Program-made: the position numbers and the translations under genes
Assembly (NCBI GenBank): GCA_037384225.1
Contig: JARROD010000071.1
Location: forward strand, 1-35,695
Length of the DNA stretch: 35,695 nucleotides
From: JARROD01 sp037384225
GTDB lineage: Bacteria > Pseudomonadota > Gammaproteobacteria > Pseudomonadales > Cellvibrionaceae
Direction of reading: 5' to 3'
Shown here: positions 30,475 to 35,695 of the stretch, piece by piece
How the letters are laid out: every line of letters starts with the position of its first letter
Numbering within the stretch: position 1 is the first letter of the stretch
The notes under the pieces: generated by a model
Databases searched by the model: none
Told to the model about the DNA's origin: nothing
Seen by the model: the letters and a program-made list of their open reading frames with translations, nothing else

Positions 30475-30490
30475 GACAATTAAATACCGA

Positions 30491-31219
30491 TTACTCGACG
30501 TTTGCTTTCAAGAGTTCAACTTCAAATATCAGTGTTGAATTGGGCCCTATTTGGCTACCTGTACCGCCGGGACCGTAGGCCAGGTCTGAGGGAATATAGA
30601 GTTCCCACTTTGCCCCTTCCTTCATCAACTGCAGCGCCTCGGTCCACCCGGCGATCACCCCTTTGACCGGGAAGGAAACCGGCTTGTCGTGGCGGTAAGA
30701 GCTGTCAAACTCGGTGCCGTTGATCAATGTTCCACGGTAGTGTACTGATACTTTGCTATCTTCTGTCGGCTTTGGCCCCGTGCCCTCTTTAAGCACTTTG
30801 TACTGAAGCCCGCTTTCGGTGGTCACCACGCCTTCTTTCTTTGCATTGGCTGCCAGAAACTCTTCGCCCTCTTTCTTATTGGCCTCGGCGACAACTTTAT
30901 GCGCCTCGGCCCGTTTGGCCTGCTGCTTTTCCTGGAAGGTCTTCATAACCACCTGAATTTCTTCCTGACTCAAGCGAGGCTCAGCACCGCTTTTGGCGTC
31001 TTCCAGTGCCAGTGTGAGTGCTGTTATGTCGAGCTCCATATCGTCGCTTTTGAAACGCCGGCCAATATCAAAGCCGAACAAATAACTAACCTTTTGCTCC
31101 AATGTATTGAGCTCGGGCTCCTTGGCACTGGCTTCACTAGCAGGGGTTTGCTCTTTCTGATTACAGCCAGCTGCCAACAGCACTGACGTCATCAGACCGA
31201 TTATCACATAAGGCTTCAT
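30491..31219 (-). CDS. FKBP-type peptidyl-prolyl isomerase lipoprotein (FkpA/Mip family)
   Basis: This 242-aa protein has a lipoprotein signal ending LLAAGC (Cys19). An N-terminal helical dimerisation domain follows (LEQKVSYLFGFDIGRRFKSD, LSQEEIQVVMKTFQEKQQAK). The C-terminal FKBP domain has VSVHYRGTLINGTEFDSSYR, FPVKGVIAGWTEALQLMKEG, WELYIPSDLAYGPGGTGSQI and GPNSTLIFEVELL. It catalyses cis-trans isomerisation at prolines and acts as a periplasmic chaperone. It is probably transcribed with the DUF4124-like gene upstream (28 bp). From memory, a gene of this type also lies near algQ and algP in Pseudomonas. Confidence 0.93.
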   Translation of the reverse strand: MKPYVIIGLMTSVLLAAGCNQKEQTPASEASAKEPELNTLEQKVSYLFGFDIGRRFKSDDMELDITALTLALEDAKSGAEPRLSQEEIQVVMKTFQEKQQAKRAEAHKVVAEANKKEGEEFLAANAKKEGVVTTESGLQYKVLKEGTGPKPTEDSKVSVHYRGTLINGTEFDSSYRHDKPVSFPVKGVIAGWTEALQLMKEGAKWELYIPSDLAYGPGGTGSQIGPNSTLIFEVELLKANVE

Positions 31220-31247
31220 AACTTTTCCTGTTTATATATTTTGAGTT

Positions 31248-31796
31248 TTAATCGTCTGAAGGCCGAGCATCGTTAAATGCATCTTCCAGTTTCTGATTGC
31301 GTTGTTCAACGAGTTTCTGAACATTTTTAGCGTCATCCATTAGTTTGGATACCTTTCCAGGTGCCACGCTGAGGGGCAATGGTATACCATTACTTAAAGG
31401 ATTAGCATCCTCTTTTTCTCCCGAGGGGCTCACCGAAGTGGGCAAGGGTGTGGATTGCATCACATTAGCACTGGGATCCAGCCACACCTCCTCGGCCCCC
31501 TCCGGGGGTGGTTTATCGGAAAACTGCCAGCTGCCGTCAGCGGCACGCCATTTATAAACTTTGGTCTTCCCCGAGGGCAAATCCAGATTTTCCTCCCCAA
31601 CCGCATCTTCCACCCTTCCAACCACCCAACTCCACCCGTTTTCGGCTCGAGCTCCTATCGCCGACATATCGGGGAGGAAATCATCCACCTCCAACCAGGG
31701 TCGACCATCTGGGCGTTTTAGAAAAAAGGGTCCCGCCAACCCCAACACCAATGCAAAAATCATTAATTTCAGGTAAATTTTCATTGTCTGCTTCAC
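31248..31796 (-). CDS. DUF4124-domain membrane-anchored protein
   Basis: This 182-aa protein has an N-terminal membrane anchor or signal (LKLMIFALVLGLAGPFFL) and a short DUF4124 motif KVYKWRAADGSWQFSDKPPP. The rest is low-complexity, Pro/Ser-rich, with a charged helix near the end (KLMDDAKNVQKLVEQRNQKL). The likely start is ATG 31784 (MKIYLKLMIF) or 31796. DUF4124 is found in many exported gammaproteobacterial proteins without known function. It precedes the FKBP gene and is divergent from the algP-like gene. Confidence 0.78.
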   Translation of the reverse strand: MKQTMKIYLKLMIFALVLGLAGPFFLKRPDGRPWLEVDDFLPDMSAIGARAENGWSWVVGRVEDAVGEENLDLPSGKTKVYKWRAADGSWQFSDKPPPEGAEEVWLDPSANVMQSTPLPTSVSPSGEKEDANPLSNGIPLPLSVAPGKVSKLMDDAKNVQKLVEQRNQKLEDAFNDARPSDD

Positions 31797-31985
31797 TTCG
31801 ATTCAGTCTGTGCCGCAACTGCTTTTAAAGCGGCTTTCGAGGGGAATTTTAAGTGTCGTAAATTGAAGTTATATGCTGGCCTTTGGTTCAATTCACGTTA
31901 CACAGTGAATCATAGAATGAGTTTATCACAGCTGTTATTATTTCGCGCCAGTATCCAAACATTTTCACTCCTATAGGACACCGCC

Positions 31986-33077
31986 ATGGCCGCCAAGAAA
32001 AAACCAATAAACTCAATCGCACAGTTAGAACAACAAATTGCCAAGCTGTCTTCTCAACTGGAGAAAGCCCGCGAGAAACAGATTGCCACGGCGGAGAAAG
32101 GTGTGATCACAGCCCGAAAAACCGTGGGAAGTGAAAACAAAAAACTAGCCACTCTGCGCGGCAAGCAGACTGCGGCCGCAGCCAATGCAAAATCCAAGAA
32201 AACCGCCGCTGCTATCGCCAGACTGGACAAAGCCAAAAGCGCAGTGAGCGAGCAAAGGGAGGCGGTAGCGGAAGCCAAAGCCACTTTGGCGGCAGCAAAA
32301 CTCAAGTTCACAGAAACCAAAGAAGCCAAAAAGCTGGCCGATGATATGGCCAAATTATATGCAGAAGCGGAAAAAGCCCTGGCAGGGAAAGCTAAAACCG
32401 GGACCAAACGCGCAGTCAAAAAGGCCGTCGAAAAGAAATCCCCTAAAAAAACCGCGTCCAAAAAAGCAGTAGCGCCTGCCGAGAAAAAAGCTGCAAAAAA
32501 AGCCGCCGAACCGAAAAAGGCAGCTAAACCCGCGGTGAGCGAAAAGTCAAAACCCAAGAAAGCCGCACCCAAAGCCCGTGGCTCAGTAGCGGCAAAACCA
32601 ACAAGTCCCGAGCCCACAGATGAAAAAGCGAAAGCGTCCACACCTGCCGCAACCACTAAACCGCTGACCGCTGTCAAATCAAAACCGGCCTCCGGTGGTG
32701 GTAAAGAGCCCTCAGCCGGAGATAGTAAAAGGCCCTCAGCCGGAGATAGTAAAAGGTCCTCAGCCGGAGATGGTAAAGGGTCCTCAGCTGGTGGCACAGA
32801 GAAAAAAGCAACAGCCGTGACCAAAGGCCCCACAACGAGCCCTCAGCCGGTGGTAAAGAGCCTTCAGCCGGTGGTAAAGAGCCTTCAGTCGGTGATAAAG
32901 AGTCCTCAACTGCCAGCACCGCTGCGGCCACCAACACTGAAAAGGAGGCAGCCAAGCCCAACTCGGATAAGTCTGAATCTTCTGGGGGCAGCCGTACCGT
33001 CACCTCCACCAGCTCGTCGGGCTCCATCCCCAGTCTGTTTGACGCCGAGCCGGGAAATACTCACTAACCAGCCCTGA
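31986..33077 (+). CDS. algP: AlgP-like histone H1-type protein, C-terminal frameshift
   Basis: The N-terminal half is a charged coiled coil (INSIAQLEQQIAKLSSQLEK, LDKAKSAVSEQREAVAEAKA). A Lys/Ala/Pro-rich region follows (KKAVAPAEKKAAKKAAEPKK, and similar), as in AlgP/AlgR3 and eukaryotic H1. Such proteins bind DNA without strong sequence preference. Next is a repeated PSAGDSK-type stretch (32700-32800). The frame as read then gives an odd Pro-rich tail to 33077. From about 32837, the -1 frame continues the PSAGGK repeats and ends SSGSIPSLFDAEPGNTH at 33067, so one base is probably missing near 32836. The repaired protein would be about 360 aa. The ribosome site AGGA lies 8 nt before the ATG. 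Confidence 0.85.
   Translation: MAAKKKPINSIAQLEQQIAKLSSQLEKAREKQIATAEKGVITARKTVGSENKKLATLRGKQTAAAANAKSKKTAAAIARLDKAKSAVSEQREAVAEAKATLAAAKLKFTETKEAKKLADDMAKLYAEAEKALAGKAKTGTKRAVKKAVEKKSPKKTASKKAVAPAEKKAAKKAAEPKKAAKPAVSEKSKPKKAAPKARGSVAAKPTSPEPTDEKAKASTPAATTKPLTAVKSKPASGGGKEPSAGDSKRPSAGDSKRSSAGDGKGSSAGGTEKKATAVTKGPTTSPQPVVKSLQPVVKSLQSVIKSPQLPAPLRPPTLKRRQPSPTRISLNLLGAAVPSPPPARRAPSPVCLTPSREILTNQP
32695..32905. repeat. Degenerate short tandem repeats coding PSAG(D/G)K
   Basis: Units such as CCCTCAGCCGGAGATAGTAA and CCTTCAGCCGGTGGTAAAGA recur with a period of about 18-21 bp. They code for PSAGDSK and PSAGGKE. The reading frame is lost inside this tract. Confidence 0.7.
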
Positions 33078-33085
33078 AATGTCGG

Positions 33086-33114
33086 AAACCCCTGGCTCAA
33101 CCAGGGGTTTTTTT
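33086..33114 (+). terminator. Rho-independent terminator after algP
   Basis: AAACCCCTGG (33086-33095) and CCAGGGGTTT (33101-33110) form a perfect 10-bp stem with a CTCAA loop, followed by further T residues. Confidence 0.9.
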
Positions 33115-33137
33115 ATGTTAACAATAATGTGTGCGCC

Positions 33138-35054
33138 ATGATTACTCTCCTCGATATCAGCCTGCAGCGCGGTTCCAAGCCATTGCTGGAAAACACCAGC
33201 CTCACCATTTATCCGGGGCAAAAAGTGGGGCTCATCGGCGCAAACGGTAGCGGTAAATCGAGTTTGTTCAAGCTGCTGCTCGGGCAACTTCACACCGATT
33301 CCGGATCGTGCAATATACCGAAGCAATGGCGTATTGCGCACATGGCCCAGGAAGTTCGCAACAGCGATCGCACCGCCGTCGACTATATTCTCGACGGCGA
33401 CGTGGAACTCCGCCGCCTGCAGCGAGCCATCGACAGCCAGCAATTCGAAGGCGAAGAACTGGCGAAACTCTACGGGCAGATGGAAATCGTCGACGGTTAT
33501 ACGGCGACTGCACGCGCTCAGCAACTCCTCCACGGTCTGGGCTTCACCCCCAGCGATGAAGCCAGAGCGGTGAGCGATTTTTCCGGAGGCTGGCGCATTC
33601 GATTGAATTTGGCCCAAGCGCTGATGTGCCCCTCCGATTTGCTGCTGCTGGACGAGCCCACCAACCACCTGGATTTGGATACTACCTTGTGGCTGGAGAA
33701 ATGGTTACAATCCTATCCGGGCACCCTGATCATTGTTTCCCATGACCGGGACTTCCTCGACAATGTTATCAACTATATTGTCAGCATTGAAAGTCATACT
33801 CTGATCGCCTACAACGGCAACTACTCCGCTTTTGAGCAACAACAGGCGCAGCGCCTGGCGCAGCAGCAGGCAGCATTCGAAAAACAGCAACAACGGATAG
33901 GAGAAATAGAAAAATTCGTCCGCCGCTTTCGCGCCAAAGCCACCAAAGCCCGCCAGGCGCAAAGCCGGCTGAAAGAACTCGAGCGCATGGAGCTGATCGC
34001 ACCGGCACATATTAACTCGCCATTCAATTTTTCAATTCCAGCCGCGGAAAAAATTTCAACTCCACTGTTGGCCATTACCGATGCGACCATTGGTTATAAC
34101 AATATTCCACTGATTAGCGGGTTGAACTTTAGTATTTTGCCCGAATCGCGGATTGGCTTGCTCGGCCCCAACGGCGCCGGTAAATCAACCCTGATTAAAA
34201 CCCTTGCCGGCCAGTTGCCGTTGCTGAAGGGGAAAAGAGTCGACGGTGAAAACCTGGCTATCGGATATTTTGCTCAGCACCAGCTTGAAGCGCTGGATTT
34301 GGAGGCTTCACCCGCACTGCACCTCCAGCGCCTGAGCCCAAAAGTCAGCGAACAGGCTATTCGCTCTTTTTTGGGGGGATTCGGTTTTCACGGCGACAGG
34401 GCCTTTGAAGTCATCCAACATTTTTCCGGAGGCGAAAAAGCGCGCCTGGCTCTAGCTCTGATCACCTGGCAAAGACCCAACCTGCTATTATTGGACGAAC
34501 CGACCAACCACCTTGACCTGGAAATGCGTCACGCCCTGACAATCGCATTACAGGGGTTTGAAGGCGCGATACTTGTCGTATCCCACGATCGACATCTGTT
34601 GCGCAATACGGTGGACGACTTTCTGCTTGTCTCCGGGGGCAAGCTGGAACCTTTTGACGGCGACCTGGAGGACTACCAGCGCTGGATGTCTTGCAGGGAT
34701 CAGGACGGTCAGCCGCAACAACAATCTTCGCAAAAACGCCTTACTGACAGCCGCACAGGATCTCAATCCAAATCCGACAAACGCGAACAACGCCAGGCGG
34801 CCGCGACCAGGCGTGAAAAACTTCAGCCCCTTACTCAGGAGCTTAAACGCCTGGAAAAAGCCATGGAAAAGCTAACCTCGGAGCTGGCCACCCTGGAGCA
34901 AAAACTGGTTGACCCCAGCCTCTACGAAGAGGAAAACCCACAATTACAGGCGTTGTTGATACAGCAGGGCAGCCTGCGGCAACAACTGTCACAGGCGGAG
35001 GAACACTGGTTGAGTAAAAGTGAAGAACTGGAACACCAGCAGGCGCAAATGTAA
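33138..35054 (+). CDS. ABC-F family ATPase (YheS-like)
   Basis: The protein is 638 aa if started at MITLLDISLQRG (33138); an ATG 9 bp upstream is possible but would break the family pattern. It has two ATP-binding domains without membrane segments. Domain 1 has Walker A GANGSGKSS, signature FSGGW and Walker B LLLLDEPTNHLDLD. Domain 2 has GPNGAGKST, FSGGEKARLALAL and LLLLDEPTNHLDLE. A linker (EKFVRRFRAKATKARQAQSR) joins them. A charged C-terminal coiled coil follows (REKLQPLTQELKRLEKAMEK). ABC-F proteins bind the ribosome and help translation through difficult sequences. The start closely resembles E. coli YheS. Confidence 0.93.
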   Translation: MITLLDISLQRGSKPLLENTSLTIYPGQKVGLIGANGSGKSSLFKLLLGQLHTDSGSCNIPKQWRIAHMAQEVRNSDRTAVDYILDGDVELRRLQRAIDSQQFEGEELAKLYGQMEIVDGYTATARAQQLLHGLGFTPSDEARAVSDFSGGWRIRLNLAQALMCPSDLLLLDEPTNHLDLDTTLWLEKWLQSYPGTLIIVSHDRDFLDNVINYIVSIESHTLIAYNGNYSAFEQQQAQRLAQQQAAFEKQQQRIGEIEKFVRRFRAKATKARQAQSRLKELERMELIAPAHINSPFNFSIPAAEKISTPLLAITDATIGYNNIPLISGLNFSILPESRIGLLGPNGAGKSTLIKTLAGQLPLLKGKRVDGENLAIGYFAQHQLEALDLEASPALHLQRLSPKVSEQAIRSFLGGFGFHGDRAFEVIQHFSGGEKARLALALITWQRPNLLLLDEPTNHLDLEMRHALTIALQGFEGAILVVSHDRHLLRNTVDDFLLVSGGKLEPFDGDLEDYQRWMSCRDQDGQPQQQSSQKRLTDSRTGSQSKSDKREQRQAAATRREKLQPLTQELKRLEKAMEKLTSELATLEQKLVDPSLYEEENPQLQALLIQQGSLRQQLSQAEEHWLSKSEELEHQQAQM

Positions 35055-35084
35055 CCTGTTTTGGGGTTTCTTGATCAATATCGG

Positions 35085-35695
35085 TCAAACCGTGCGCACA
35101 AACAGTAGATCCCATACCCCGTGGCCCAAGTGTTCACCCCGTGTCTCAAATTTAGTGACTGGGCGGTATTCCGGCCTCGGCGAGTAGCGGGCCGATGCTG
35201 CCTGGTTCTCAAAGCCCTCAGCGGCATTCATAACCTCCAGCATATGCTCCGCATAATTTTCCCAGTCTGTGGCCAGATGAAAAATGCCGCCAGGTTGCAA
35301 TCGGGTGCGGACACACTGCACCAGTTCCGGTTGCACAATGCGGCGCTTGTGGTGCTTTTTCTTATGCCAGGGGTCGGGAAAATACAACTGCAAGCGCGCA
35401 ATACTGCTCGGCGCAATACAATCCTCCAGTACATCGATCGCATCGGCCATATAAACCCGCAGATTTCTCAGCCCGGCTTTACCCGCATTATTAATCAGAC
35501 GCCCAACACCGGGCGGATGCACTTCGATACCAATAAAGTCTTTGTCCGCTTCTTCCGCGGCCATACGCAGTAGTGAGTCGCCCATACCAAAACCGATTTC
35601 CAGCACCACAGGAGCCTCACGGCCAAAGGTACGACAATAATTAAGTGGGCCGTCGAAAAGACTCAGCCCGTAATCGGGCCAGTAGCACTCGAAGG
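35085..35695 (-). CDS. trmB: tRNA (guanine-N7-)-methyltransferase TrmB, 5' end outside the window
   Basis: The visible part covers the C-terminal 200 or so residues and runs off the right edge. It has the SAM-binding motif VVLEIGFGMGDSLLRMA, then FIGIEVHPPGVGRLI, the catalytic region LYFPDPWHKKKHHKRRIVQP and the ending GHGVWDLLFVRTV. Upstream residues (YWPDYGLSLFDGPLNY) continue the family pattern to the edge. TrmB methylates N7 of guanosine 46 in tRNA with S-adenosylmethionine. It is convergent with the ABC-F gene, with only 30 bp between and no clear terminator. Confidence 0.95.
   Translation of the reverse strand, partial: FECYWPDYGLSLFDGPLNYCRTFGREAPVVLEIGFGMGDSLLRMAAEEADKDFIGIEVHPPGVGRLINNAGKAGLRNLRVYMADAIDVLEDCIAPSSIARLQLYFPDPWHKKKHHKRRIVQPELVQCVRTRLQPGGIFHLATDWENYAEHMLEVMNAAEGFENQAASARYSPRPEYRPVTKFETRGEHLGHGVWDLLFVRTV

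Noticed and set aside
32054..32833. 259-aa minus-strand frame, very rich in Ala, Leu and Phe
   Set aside because: It is the antisense of the Lys/Ala-rich algP gene and mimics a membrane protein only because of the complementary codons.
32695..32905. Regular repeats considered as a CRISPR array
   Set aside because: The units are contiguous, with no unique spacers, and lie in frame inside the algP-like gene.

Overview
The window reads as a chromosomal segment of a marine-type gammaproteobacterium, most likely a relative of Cellvibrio, Saccharophagus or Microbulbifer. This rests on gene content and order: a complete-order gspCDEFGHIJKLMN operon, type 1 gshA, dsbB, rsd/algQ and an AlgP-like histone H1-type protein. 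The block dsbB-rsd-FKBP isomerase-algP-ABC-F matches what I recall of the Pseudomonas algQ-algP region. No rRNA, tRNA, CRISPR array, integrase or transposase was seen. It is a draft sequence: there is an internal N gap, and several genes carry frameshifts or small deletions at short repeats.

Region by region. (1) 1-1580 is a decayed flank: a palindromic repeat, a beta-lactamase-fold gene cut off at its catalytic motif, a frameshifted cupin gene and remnants of other coding sequence. (2) 1579-11293, minus strand, is one tightly packed operon: a 276-aa exported protein, two large TPR proteins, a TPR lipoprotein, a small exported protein interrupted by the gap, an ExbB/TolQ-type channel protein, two ExbD/TolR-type proteins, and a TonB-like protein with a Lys-Pro stalk and an AgmX/PglI-type C-terminus. 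This set resembles the AglRQS-Glt (Agl-Glt) machinery of Myxococcus. It is probably a proton-driven cell-envelope machine whose role here is unknown, and it is the most interesting system in the window. (3) 11612-24572, minus strand, is an apbE gene followed upstream by the type II secretion operon. It is odd in four places: a 177-bp MITE-like element sits between gspK and gspL, gspI lacks a start codon beside a 24-bp tandem repeat, gspD has lost part of its secretin core and is frameshifted, and the end of gspC runs into gspD.

(4) 24973-27009, plus strand, is a small conserved gene and gshA (TTG start). (5) 27144-27617, minus strand, is an orphan exported FliL-like protein. (6) 27936-35054 holds dsbB, rsd, a WD40 lipoprotein, a convergent FKBP isomerase lipoprotein and DUF4124-like protein, an algP-like gene with a frameshift in its repeat tail, and a YheS-like ABC-F ATPase. 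(7) The window ends inside trmB on the minus strand.

Functionally, two envelope-spanning machines lie side by side in the same direction. One is a TolQR/TonB-like energy-transducing complex with TPR partners, the other a type II secretion system. Beside them is a block for redox and thiol maintenance (gshA, dsbB), sigma-factor control (rsd), periplasmic folding and chromatin-like DNA binding. A palindromic repeat with the core TAAATCTCAAACGC recurs at several intergenic sites and forms the ends of the element between gspK and gspL.
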